From assembly GCF_015291625.1 (NCBI RefSeq), contig NZ_CP030047.1:3782001-3846000 (forward strand): DNA of 64,000 nucleotides, written 5' to 3'. The notes beneath the pieces were generated by a model that saw nothing but the letters and a program-made list of their open reading frames with translations, did no database searches and was not told where the DNA came from. A program made the position numbers and the translations under genes. This document shows positions 15,600-22,797 of this stretch, in pieces (within the stretch, counting starts at the first letter, position 1; every line of letters begins with the position of its first letter). Origin of the DNA: Bradyrhizobium sp. CCBAU 53421 (GTDB lineage: Bacteria; Pseudomonadota; Alphaproteobacteria; Rhizobiales; Xanthobacteraceae).

Positions 15600-15632
15600 T
15601 TGCATGGGACGGGCAGGGAACGCGAGGCAGCG

Positions 15633-16067
15633 ATGACGGCATCGGAACATATCGACCGGATGATCGAGGATCTCACCGACTGGCGCGGCAAGACGCTCGC
15701 CGGCCTGCGCAAGAGCATCCTCGCCGCCGACCCTGAAATCATCGAGGAATGGAAGTGGATGGGCAGCCCGGTGTGGTCGTGCGACGGCATCATCGCGGTC
15801 GGCAACGCCCACAAGGGCAAGGTGAAGCTGACCTTCATGTATGGCGCGCAACTTCCGGACCCCGACAAGCTGTTCAACACCGGCTTCGAGGGCAATGTGC
15901 GGCGCGCGATCGATCTGTTCGAGGGCGACAAGATCAACGACCGCGCGCTGAAGGCCCTGATCCGCGCCGCGATCGAGCTCAACCAGGCCAAGTCGAAGAA
16001 ATCGGGCAGGAAGCCGGCGAAGAAGGTGGCCACTGCCGAGCGCGCAACCGCGAAGAAGAAGGCATGA
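15633..16067 (+). CDS. DUF1801-domain protein
   Basis: The product has 144 residues. The DUF1801 pattern is visible as LRKSILAADPEIIEEWKWMG, then SPVWSCDGIIAVGNAHKGKV, then NTGFEGNVRRAIDL. The tail is Lys/Ala-rich (AKSKKSGRKPAKK). ATG 15633 is used; the earlier ATG at 15603 lacks a ribosome site. DUF1801 proteins are small, widespread and of unknown biochemistry. Follows the ArsR operon on the same strand. Confidence 0.82.
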   Translation: MTASEHIDRMIEDLTDWRGKTLAGLRKSILAADPEIIEEWKWMGSPVWSCDGIIAVGNAHKGKVKLTFMYGAQLPDPDKLFNTGFEGNVRRAIDLFEGDKINDRALKALIRAAIELNQAKSKKSGRKPAKKVATAERATAKKKA

Positions 16068-16107
16068 GCAGCGCCGGCCTGCGGCCTGCGGATACGGTCC
16101 ATCCGTG

Positions 16108-16608
16108 ATGATCGAGACCAGGCTCGCTACATTGTCGGACGCGGAGGCGATCGCCGCGCTGCTGATGGCCAACGCCGGTGATCGCGGCGGGATGCTGCTC
16201 GGGCAATGGCCGCGTGAGGTGATCGAGAGGCGCATTGCCGGCGGGCAATCGATCATCATCGCGACCAGTGACGAGGGCGGGCTGCTCGGCGCGCTCCTGA
16301 CGTCGGAGAAAGGATTCGACGCGGCCGCGCCGGTACAGGCCATGCTGAAGGCCTGGCCGGGGGGACCCGATGCGTATGTATACGGCCCCGTGTGCGTCTC
16401 CGCGGACGCCCGCGGTCTCGGCGTTCTCGAGGCGCTCTACGCCAGGCTTCAGGCGACGTTTCCCGGCCGCGAGGCGATCCTTTTCATCAGGGAAGACAAT
16501 CCGCGCTCGCTCAAGGCGCATCTGCGGCTTGGCATGCGCGAGGTCGCGCGCTACGACTTCGACGGCAAGGTCTTCATTGTCCTGAGCGACAGGCCGGATG
16601 CCGGGTGA
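16108..16608 (+). CDS. GNAT-family acetyltransferase
   Basis: The product has 166 residues. The GNAT fold is suggested by the starting IETRLATLSDAEAIAALL, the beta4-alpha3 acetyl-CoA region YVYGPVCVSADARGLGVLEA (a variant of R-x-x-G-x-G/A with SADARGLG), and LFIREDNPRSLKAHLRLGMR near the C-terminus. GTG 16105 is an alternative start. The substrate is unknown. Confidence 0.75.
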   Translation: MIETRLATLSDAEAIAALLMANAGDRGGMLLGQWPREVIERRIAGGQSIIIATSDEGGLLGALLTSEKGFDAAAPVQAMLKAWPGGPDAYVYGPVCVSADARGLGVLEALYARLQATFPGREAILFIREDNPRSLKAHLRLGMREVARYDFDGKVFIVLSDRPDAG

Positions 16609-16629
16609 TGCGGTCGGCGCGGAGCCAAG

Positions 16630-16992
16630 CTAGGCCGAGATGTCGACCGCCTGACCGGCCTTGCCGGCGTTCTTCTGGAACGCCTGCTCGATCAGCTCCT
16701 TGATCTTCTGCTCGACCGCGGCGCGCTGATCCGGCGTCATGGTCTTCAGATCTTGCTCCGACAGGCCCATGCCCTTGAGGATGTTCGCGCGCATGCGGTC
16801 CATTGGGCTCATCTGCGCGTATTTGAGAAACTTCTGCTCGACGCTGTCGTCGGATGGGCTGCCGGCGGCGGCTTGCGTCGATCCGATGGCGTCCGCAGCC
16901 AGCGGTTTCTTCAGTGCGCCAGTCGTCATGCTGGCTGTGACCGGGCCGAAGGCCGAGATCGACGTCATCTGCGCGCGCAGTCCCCATTGCAA
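16630..16992 (-). CDS. Conserved hypothetical protein, secretion-signal-less
   Basis: The product has up to 120 residues. The more conserved part begins MTSISAFGPV (ATG 16968), followed by SVEQKFLKYAQMSPMDRMRA, then KGMGLSEQDLKTMTPDQRAA and AVDISA at the end. I recall similar Bradyrhizobium proteins of unknown function with a MSP-x-x-RMRA block. No ribosome site clearly chooses between the two starts. Convergent with the acetyltransferase. The following 16993-17118 is non-coding. Confidence 0.6.
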   Translation of the reverse strand: MQWGLRAQMTSISAFGPVTASMTTGALKKPLAADAIGSTQAAAGSPSDDSVEQKFLKYAQMSPMDRMRANILKGMGLSEQDLKTMTPDQRAAVEQKIKELIEQAFQKNAGKAGQAVDISA

Positions 16993-17118
16993 TGCCGCAA
17001 TCGCGGAGCAAATGGCGTGCCATCCGTCGCGTCAGCAATTTCAAGGAGATCGCGATGGTGCGGCACGCGCCAAACGTGCCGCAGGAAAGTTCTGCCGGGT
17101 GAAGCTTGCCGGGGAAAC

Positions 17119-17216
17119 GGCCCCTATGCCTTCGTATGCACGATCACTGGACCCGCTACCCGGTTGCGGCCCCTACGCCTTCGTGTGCACGATCACTGGA
17201 CCCGCAACCGCGGTGG
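17119..17216. repeat. 49-bp imperfect tandem duplication
   Basis: GGCCCCTATGCCTTCGTATG at 17119 recurs as GGCCCCTACGCCTTCGTGTG at 17168, and the following CACGATCACTGGACCCGC is identical in both. The second unit carries the last codons and stop of the gene at 17173; the first is a duplicate gene end lying beyond the stop. Confidence 0.8.
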
Positions 17217-17466
17217 CCTGCCCGATCAGCAATGGACCGAGATTCTCATCGATCCAGGCCAGCGCGCGGCGGTTGGCTTCCTCGGCGCCGGCATAATTGT
17301 TGAAGACGCTGATCGCGGTGACGGTGTCGTCGCCGGCATAGACCACGTAATAGGCCATGAAGCCTTCGACGTCGCTGATGATCGGAATTGCGCCTTCCTT
17401 GATCCGGCGCGCGAGTTCTTCGGCGCTACCAGTCTTCGCCTTGGCGTGACGGATGGCGGCATACAT
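17173..17466 (-). CDS. ABM-like small protein
   Basis: The product has 97 residues starting MYAAIRHAKAKTGSAEELAR, with EGFMAYYVVYAGDDTVTAIS and VFNNYAGAEEANRRALAWID. The size and beta-alpha-beta pattern fit the dimeric alpha/beta-barrel (antibiotic biosynthesis monooxygenase-like) superfamily. AAGGAGG lies 6 nt before the ATG, so the start is secure. Its 3' end is duplicated downstream. Function unknown. Confidence 0.75.
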   Translation of the reverse strand: MYAAIRHAKAKTGSAEELARRIKEGAIPIISDVEGFMAYYVVYAGDDTVTAISVFNNYAGAEEANRRALAWIDENLGPLLIGQATAVAGPVIVHTKA

Positions 17467-17565
17467 GCGTTCCTCCTTCCGGCTGCATCGATCGGGCTGC
17501 GCTTCGCGCAGGCGCGATGGTACGCCTGAAGGGGCGGAGATGCCATCGGGATTGACGGCCGATCA

Positions 17566-17664
17566 GAGCGTTTTCGAGCGAAGTGGATACCGGTTCGCGT
17601 GAAGAAAACGCGTCAAAACAAGAATCTAGAGCCTCGTTCCGATTGAATCGGAACGAGGCTCTAG
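17566..17664 (+). repeat. Dispersed repeat, copy A (GAGCGTTTTCGAGCGAAGTGG type)
   Basis: The unit runs GAGCGTTTTCGAGCGAAGTG, then ACCGGTTCGCGTGAAG, then a perfect 19-bp hairpin (17626-17644 / 17646-17664 around one G). It is inverted relative to copy B at 18251-18347. The hairpin overlaps the stop codon of the GrlR-like gene, and may terminate its transcription. Confidence 0.85.
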
Positions 17665-18095
17665 CTGAAGCGCCGGGTCACGACGGGCGTGCGGCGGTCG
17701 GGGAGCTTCGGCAGCCTCGCCACATCCGCGCGCGTTGCCGTGGTCCTGGGGCCGGGAGCGGGCGCCTGTTCCTGTTGCTGCAGGAACAGCGTCGCTTCGA
17801 ACAGCACGCCGGGGGCCTGCTTGGCCGTGCCCGAGCACACCGCGCGATTGCCGCTGAAGGTGCCGGTCAGCTGCGCTTCGACCTCGTCGCACCCGAACAC
17901 GGTGGTGGACGGCCCGTCGGCATATCGGTGCGTCGTCAGGACCGCCGTGAAGCGGTCCTCATCGAGTTGATAGGAGCCGCCATAGGTGAACATGGCGTCG
18001 CCGCCACTGATCTTGCCATTTGCGAGCTGGACTATTCCGGTGCCTTCGCCGCGCGGTGTGCGAAACCACGCCGCATATCGACCGTCTCTTTGCAT
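17661..18095 (-). CDS. GrlR-like domain protein
   Basis: The product has about 144 residues. RYAAWFRTPRGEGTGIVQLA, then GKISGGDAMFTYGGSYQLDE, then TTHRYADGPSTTVFG match the beta-barrel domain of GrlR (a negative regulator of type III secretion in enteric pathogens), which is widespread in rhizobia as a stand-alone domain. The C-terminal 45 residues are Pro/Arg/Gln-rich and extra. ATG 18095 is used; TTG 18113 is the alternative. No type III secretion gene is nearby, and flgH follows 0.4 kb away. Flanked by inverted dispersed repeats. Confidence 0.7.
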   Translation of the reverse strand: MQRDGRYAAWFRTPRGEGTGIVQLANGKISGGDAMFTYGGSYQLDEDRFTAVLTTHRYADGPSTTVFGCDEVEAQLTGTFSGNRAVCSGTAKQAPGVLFEATLFLQQQEQAPAPGPRTTATRADVARLPKLPDRRTPVVTRRFS

Positions 18096-18250
18096 GACCG
18101 TCACGAATTGCAACCCCTGCGTGGTCGTCTAGCTACGTTGCAAGCGGAGGGACTGCTACTTAACCTTGTCCCAACGGTTAACGAAGCGAGAAGGCGATCG
18201 CGCGACTTGCGGCGAAGCGGTATCGGACTGGCGCCCGGCGATCAAGCAAG

Positions 18251-18347
18251 CCCTTTCCGTTCCGATGGAATCGGAACGGGGCTCTCTACTCCTGCTTTGA
18301 CGCGTTTCCTTCACGCGAACCGGTGTCCACTTCGCTCGAAAACGCTC
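18251..18347 (-). repeat. Dispersed repeat, copy B (inverted relative to A)
   Basis: Read on the minus strand it gives GAGCGTTTTCGAGCGAAGTG, then ACCGGTTCGCGTGAAGGAAA, then a CCGTTCCGAT/ATCGGAACGG hairpin with a 3-nt loop, clearly the same unit as copy A. Confidence 0.85.
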
Positions 18348-18375
18348 GAATGCATGCGACCGGTCACAAGAATGC

Positions 18376-18410
18376 CACGGCCCCCGCCAGGGGAGCTAGC
18401 GAGGGCCGTG
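18376..18410. terminator. GC-rich stem-loop downstream of flgH
   Basis: CACGGCCC (18376-18383) and GGGCCGTG (18403-18410) form an 8-bp stem, 110 bp past the flgH stop on the flgH strand. It looks like a transcription terminator stem for the flgF-flgG-flgA-flgH operon, but lacks a good U-tract. Confidence 0.45.
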
Positions 18411-18473
18411 TTGGTACACCGCGCCGCGCCTAGGTTCGCGACGAGATGTGGGAGCTCGAAAAGTCTTTACTTG

Positions 18474-18521
18474 GGCATGATCGTTTTACGAAGACCGGTT
18501 TCCACTTTTCGGGATCATGCC
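18474..18521. repeat. GGCATGATC...GATCATGCC rhizobial palindromic unit
   Basis: Arms GGCATGATC (18474-18482) and GATCATGCC (18513-18521) enclose ACCGGTTTCCACTTTTC. This is the third repeat packed into the 18114-18522 gap, and it ends directly at the flgH stop codon. Confidence 0.75.
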
Positions 18522-18522
18522 G

Positions 18523-19275
18523 TTAGAAGGGCAAGAGCACGTCGAGAACCTGCTGGCCGTAGCGCGGCTGTTGCACGTCGGTGATCTGGCCGCGGCCGCC
18601 ATAGGCGATGCGGGCCTGGGCGATCTTCGAGGAGTCGATGGTGTTGTCGCTCTGGATGTCTTCCGGGCGCACGATGCCGGCCACGATCAGCTCGCGGATT
18701 TCGAAGTTGACGCGGATCTCCTGCTTGCCCTCGACCACGAGATTGCCGTTCGGCAACAATTGGGTGACGACGGCGGCGACACTGGTCTGCAGTGCCTCCT
18801 GGCGGTTCACCGAGCCTTTGCCGTCGCTCGAGGCCGTGGATTCGGCGGTCAGGATCTTGCCGGGCAGGATCTTGTTCGCCTGCGTGATGGTCTGCGAGCC
18901 CAGGAAGTTGGTGACCCCGGAATCCTCGCTATTGCTGCGGCTGCGCTGGGTTTCGTTGGCGATCGCGGCCTTGTCGGTGAAGTTCACCGTGATGGTCAGG
19001 ATGTCGCCGACGCGCGCCGCGCGCTGGTCCTTGAAGAAGGCGCGGGAGCCGCTGCGCCACAGCGAGTTCGGGCTGTAGGAGGCGACCTCGGGCTTCGGCA
19101 TCGGCATCTGCACCGGCTTGTAGCCGGGCTGCGCCGTCGGATTCTCGATCTCTGTCAGCTTCGGCTTTTCACCGATCTGGGAGAGACGGTCGATCGACGA
19201 GCAACCGCTGGCGATCGTGCCGAGTGCGAGCAGCGCACCGGCCAGGATGAGGCGGTTGATACGGTACTGGGACAT
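18523..19275 (-). CDS. flgH: Flagellar L-ring protein FlgH
   Basis: The product has 250 residues. A lipoprotein signal peptide (LALGTIASGC) gives a lipid-modified Cys at about residue 25. Family motifs are SLWRSGSRAFFKDQRAARVG, then DILTITVNFTDKA, then NGNLVVEGKQEIRVNFEIRE and GIVRPEDIQSDNTIDSSKIA, the standard FlgH C-terminus with AYGGRGQITDVQQP. FlgH forms the outer-membrane L-ring around the rod. It is the last gene of the flgF-flgG-flgA-flgH set, 5 bp after flgA. Confidence 0.97.
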   Translation of the reverse strand: MSQYRINRLILAGALLALGTIASGCSSIDRLSQIGEKPKLTEIENPTAQPGYKPVQMPMPKPEVASYSPNSLWRSGSRAFFKDQRAARVGDILTITVNFTDKAAIANETQRSRSNSEDSGVTNFLGSQTITQANKILPGKILTAESTASSDGKGSVNRQEALQTSVAAVVTQLLPNGNLVVEGKQEIRVNFEIRELIVAGIVRPEDIQSDNTIDSSKIAQARIAYGGRGQITDVQQPRYGQQVLDVLLPF

Positions 19276-19280
19276 GAACT

Positions 19281-20333
19281 TTACTCGGCGTTTGGTGCGA
19301 CTGAACTCAGCTTGACGGGAGCGGAATTTGAAGACGTGGCATCGGCATCAGGCGTTGCGCGCGGGGTCGCGACAGAGATCGAGACCTCGCCGCGGCCGGT
19401 GACGACGCCGGAGACGGCACGCTTGGACTGCAAGTTCATCACGCTGACGACGTCGCCCTCGGCGCCGCCATCCATCGCCTTGCCGCGGATGGTGAGATAG
19501 ATGCCGGCAGTGCGGTAGATCAGCGTGACGTTCTGGTCGCGGGTGACGAGATCGGGCTTCGCCATGTCGGCCGTGCGCAGCGCCTGGCCGGCGCGCAGCT
19601 GGCGGCGCATCTGCATGCCGACCGAGCTTTCGCGGACCGCCGCGTCGTTGCCGATCTCGGCCTTCGGGCGGCGCTCGATCACCAGGTCGGAGGCCTTCAG
19701 CACGTCGCCGCGCTCGACGTTGCGCGTCAGCACGGCGGCCTCGATGGTCTCGATCGCGGTGCCGGTGAGGCGCATCTTGTACGGTGCCGTGCCGGCGTCG
19801 TTGCTGATCTCGAAGGTGACGTCGAACCGCGTCGAGCGCGGGTCGTAGCGCACCGCGACCGGCTGCATCGCGCCGGTGCTGGTCGCCTCCAATCTGATGT
19901 CACCGGGGTCGCGGTCGAAGGTCAGCGCGATGTTGCCGGCCCTGCCGAGCCCGTGGCGGCCCTCCAGCGCGCGCGACAGCTGCTGCTCGATCTCCCTGCT
20001 GTCGATGGTGCGCGCGAGCCGCGTGACGGTGATCTCCTTCAGCTCGCGGGTGTCGACGCCGATCACCTGGTGCGCGCGCAGCACGTTCAGCACCTGCGCG
20101 ACCGGCAGCGTGCCTGTGGTTCCGAGGTCGGGCGCGCGGTAGACCGCGATGCTGCCGGCGCTGCCGGCATTGTCGATGAAGTCGCCGACCCGAACGATGT
20201 CGTCCGCGACCGTGATGCTGGCGCGCAGCGTCGGCACCGCGATCGCCTCGCTGCGGCTTTGCGCGGCGGCTGGCGCCACGGTCACCGCGAGGAGGGCGGC
20301 TGCGATCAGGAGTGAGCGGGCGATCATCGACAT
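19281..20333 (-). CDS. flgA: Flagellar basal body P-ring assembly chaperone FlgA
   Basis: The product has 350 residues. A signal peptide (1-25) precedes a long N-terminal region and the C-terminal SAF-like domain: VLTRNVERGDVLKASDLVIE, then MQMRRQLRAGQALRTADMAK, then LVTRDQNVTLIYRTAGIYLT. FlgA chaperones FlgI in the periplasm. ATG 20333 lies 6 nt after the flgG stop with GAGG before it. A longer open frame runs upstream through flgG in another frame and is ignored. Longer than enteric FlgA, as usual in alphaproteobacteria. Confidence 0.93.
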   Translation of the reverse strand: MSMIARSLLIAAALLAVTVAPAAAQSRSEAIAVPTLRASITVADDIVRVGDFIDNAGSAGSIAVYRAPDLGTTGTLPVAQVLNVLRAHQVIGVDTRELKEITVTRLARTIDSREIEQQLSRALEGRHGLGRAGNIALTFDRDPGDIRLEATSTGAMQPVAVRYDPRSTRFDVTFEISNDAGTAPYKMRLTGTAIETIEAAVLTRNVERGDVLKASDLVIERRPKAEIGNDAAVRESSVGMQMRRQLRAGQALRTADMAKPDLVTRDQNVTLIYRTAGIYLTIRGKAMDGGAEGDVVSVMNLQSKRAVSGVVTGRGEVSISVATPRATPDADATSSNSAPVKLSSVAPNAE

Positions 20334-20338
20334 CGTCC

Positions 20339-21127
20339 TCAGCGGAACAGGTTGGAGGTCGACTGCATCATCTGGTCGGCCGCGGAGACCACCTTCGAGT
20401 TCATCTCGTAGGCGCGCTGCGCGGCGATCAGGTCGGAGATTTCGGAAACCACCTCGACGTTGGCCTGTTCGAGGCTGCTCTGCTGCATGTCGCCATAACC
20501 GTCGGTGTTGGCGGTGCCGTCCTGCGGCTGGCCGGAAGCCGGCGTTTCCTGGAACAAATTGTCGCCGATCGGCATCAAGCCGGCCTTGTTGATGAAGCGG
20601 GTCAGGCCGATCGTGCCGATGTTGGTCGATGCGGTCTGGCCCGGCAGCGTCACCGAGACCTGGCCCTGCGCGTTGATAGTGAGGCCGGAGGCGTTCTGCG
20701 GGATCGTGATCGTCGGCTGCACGAGATTGCCCTGCGCATTGACGATGCGGCCCTGGTTGTCCATCTGGAACGAGCCGTCGCGGGTGTAGGTGAAGGTGCC
20801 GTCCGGCATCAGGATCTTGAAGAAGCCTTCGCCGCGGATCGCGATGTCGAGATCGTTGCCGGTCGGCGACAGCGTGCCCTGGGTCATCATGCGCGGGGTG
20901 CCGACGGTCTTCACGCCGCCGCCGAGGTCGATGCCCATCGGCATGATGGTGTTCTGGTCCGAGGCCTGCGCGCCGACCCGGCGCACGTGGTCGTAGATCA
21001 GGTCCTGGAACGCGGCGCGCTGCTTCTTGTAGCCGGTGGTACGCAGGTTCGCGATGTTGTTGGAGATCACCTGAACGCTGAGTTCCTGTGCCGCCATCCC
21101 GGTCGCTGCAGTGTAGAGTGCACGCAT
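20339..21127 (-). CDS. flgG: Flagellar distal rod protein FlgG
   Basis: The product has 262 residues. The N-terminus is MRALYTAATGMAAQELSVQV, then ISNNIANLRTTGYKKQRAAF, the universal rod/hook-family coiled-coil motif. The central DIAIRGEGFFKILMPDGTFT and YTRDGSF are typical, and the C-terminus ends EISDLIAAQRAYEMNSKVV. FlgG builds the distal rod. Length matches the family. Confidence 0.97.
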   Translation of the reverse strand: MRALYTAATGMAAQELSVQVISNNIANLRTTGYKKQRAAFQDLIYDHVRRVGAQASDQNTIMPMGIDLGGGVKTVGTPRMMTQGTLSPTGNDLDIAIRGEGFFKILMPDGTFTYTRDGSFQMDNQGRIVNAQGNLVQPTITIPQNASGLTINAQGQVSVTLPGQTASTNIGTIGLTRFINKAGLMPIGDNLFQETPASGQPQDGTANTDGYGDMQQSSLEQANVEVVSEISDLIAAQRAYEMNSKVVSAADQMMQSTSNLFR

Positions 21128-21143
21128 CGGTCAATCCCCCGGA

Positions 21144-21908
21144 TCAGTTCGGCACGTCGGCGAGCTTCTCGATCGCCGATTTGTGCAGGTCGCTCTGCTG
21201 CTGCAGCAGCGAGGCGATTTGGGTGTAGGTCCGCGTGATCTCGATCATGCGGCTCATTTCGACGACGGAATTGACGTTCGACTTCTCGATGAAGCCCTGG
21301 CGGATCTGGGCCTTGGTGTCGGGCAGCGGCTGCGTGCCTTCGCCGGGCACATAGAGGTTGGAGCCATCCTTGAGCAGGCGCTGGGCCTGCGCGAACGAGA
21401 CCAGGCGCAGCTTGCCGCGGATCGAGTCGAGACGGGACGTGCCCTCGAGCACGCTGATGTTGCCGTCGGTGGCAATGTTGACGTCGTGGTCGGTCTGCTG
21501 GAACGTGATCGGGCCGGAGGTGCCGAGCACCTGGTAGCCCGAGGCGGTGACCAACTGGCCGCGACTGTTGATCGCCAGATTGCCTTCGCGGGTGTAGCGT
21601 TCGCCGCCCGGCGTCTGCACCACCAGGAAGGCGTTGCCGTCGATCGCGACATCGAGCGGGTTCTTGGTCTCTTCGGTCGGGCCCTGCGAGAAGTCGTGGA
21701 AGGTCGCCCGGTCCTGCACGAAGGAGACGCGGCGGTCCGAGGACGCGAAATTGTCCTCATGCGCGTTCGAGGACAGATATTCCTGGAACAGCGAGCGGTC
21801 GGCCTTGTAGCCGTTGGTATTCATGTTCGCGATGTTGTTGGAAACGACATCCATCTGCCGTTCCAGCACCATCTGCTTCGATAGTCCGACCAGAAGCGTA
21901 TTCTGCAT
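21144..21908 (-). CDS. flgF: Flagellar proximal rod protein FlgF
   Basis: The product has 254 residues. The N-terminal MQNTLLVGLSKQMVLERQMD, VVSNNIANMNTNGYKADRSL and the central VAIDGNAFLVVQTPGGERYT mark a FlgF rod protein. The C-terminus VVEMSRMIEITRTYTQIASL is the matching coiled coil. ATG 21908 has GGGGAG 8 nt upstream. First gene of the minus-strand operon; divergent from fliL. Confidence 0.95.
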   Translation of the reverse strand: MQNTLLVGLSKQMVLERQMDVVSNNIANMNTNGYKADRSLFQEYLSSNAHEDNFASSDRRVSFVQDRATFHDFSQGPTEETKNPLDVAIDGNAFLVVQTPGGERYTREGNLAINSRGQLVTASGYQVLGTSGPITFQQTDHDVNIATDGNISVLEGTSRLDSIRGKLRLVSFAQAQRLLKDGSNLYVPGEGTQPLPDTKAQIRQGFIEKSNVNSVVEMSRMIEITRTYTQIASLLQQQSDLHKSAIEKLADVPN

Positions 21909-21942
21909 CGGTGGTTCTCCCCTGTGAGGTGATCCGATGCAG

Positions 21943-21999
21943 TGGTTCTCCCAAACCCTTACCTCGGACCGTCGGTAACCATTGGGTTCTCCCAAACCC
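21943..21999. repeat. Direct repeats of GGTTCTCCCAAACCC in the flgF leader
   Basis: The 15-mer occurs at 21944-21958 and 21985-21999, and a shorter form GGTTCTCCCC at 21913-21922 is the complement of the flgF ribosome site. In the transcript this gives three GGGAGAACC-like segments. Confidence 0.6.
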
Positions 22000-22153
22000 G
22001 CTCGTTACGCCGTCCTCTCAGCGAAAGCCGTGCCAACTTGAAATGTTCAGCTGTTTGAATGGCTTAGTTGTTTTGCCGGGCGCCGTACCGGGCGGCAGAA
22101 AGGTCTTGTTGACCATGTTTGCCCGGCAGTTTTTTCCTAGTGGAAGGTAAATC

Positions 22154-22169
22154 CTAATCTTACGTTAAC
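22154..22169. promoter_or_regulatory. CtrA-type box (one mismatch) between flgF and fliL
   Basis: CTAA-TCTTACG-TTAAC (22154-22169) fits the CtrA consensus TTAA-N7-TTAAC at all positions but one. It lies 122 bp upstream of the fliL ATG, in a divergent flagellar promoter region. A possible sigma-54-like TGG-N11-GC (22175-22189) lies next to it. The remaining 21909-22290 shows no gene. Confidence 0.5.
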
Positions 22170-22290
22170 CATTATGGCCCCAGTGTTGCCGGCATTGGGG
22201 CGCGTGTGCGCCGGCGGCCTTTGTATCGCGTCTTCAAGCCAAAGCTGGGGCAAATCGCGTTCGCATCCTTCGGGTTGAAGCGAGCGGACG

Positions 22291-22779
22291 ATGGCGGACG
22301 AGGAAAAGACTGAAAGCGGCGAGGGCGCAGCCGCTCCGAAGAAGGGCAAGCTCAAGCTGATCATTGCCGTCGTCGGCTTCCTCGTCGTGCTCGGCGCGGG
22401 CGCCGGCGGGTGGTTCTTCTTCATGCGCGGTCACGGCGAGGAGCAGCACGCCGAAGCGCCGCCGCCGAAGCCGCCGAGCTTCATCGACGTCCCGGACATG
22501 CTGGTCAATCTGGTCGGCGCGCCCGGCGAGCGGGTGCAATATCTCAAGCTGAAGCTCGTGCTCGAGATCAAGGAAGAGAAGCAGGTCGAGGCGATCAAGC
22601 CGGCGCTGCCACGCGTCACCGACCTGTTCCAGACTTATATGCGCGAGCTGCGCCCGAGCGACCTCAACGGCTCGGCCGGCCTGTTCCGTCTCAAGGAAGA
22701 GCTGACCAAGCGCGTCAACCTCGCGCTGGCACCCAACCAGGTGAACGCGGTGCTGTTCAAGGAAGTCGTGATCCAGTGA
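22291..22779 (+). CDS. fliL: Flagellar basal body-associated protein FliL
   Basis: The product has 162 residues. A cytoplasmic Lys/Glu-rich start is followed by a transmembrane helix (LIIAVVGFLVVLGAGAGGWF, about 23-43) and a periplasmic stomatin-like domain: VNLVGAPGERVQYLKLKLVL, then IKPALPRVTDLFQTYMRELR and NLALAPNQVNAVLFKEVVIQ. FliL supports stator function around the motor. First gene of fliL-fliM-DUF6468-motE-like; fliM follows 18 bp on. Confidence 0.95.
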   Translation: MADEEKTESGEGAAAPKKGKLKLIIAVVGFLVVLGAGAGGWFFFMRGHGEEQHAEAPPPKPPSFIDVPDMLVNLVGAPGERVQYLKLKLVLEIKEEKQVEAIKPALPRVTDLFQTYMRELRPSDLNGSAGLFRLKEELTKRVNLALAPNQVNAVLFKEVVIQ

Positions 22780-22797
22780 CGGGGCGGATGTAAAGCC

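Noticed and set aside
19281..21134. 617-codon minus-strand frame spanning flgA and flgG
   Set aside because: Its second half is flgA but the first half is flgG read in the wrong frame. Separate flgG and flgA with proper starts explain the DNA.
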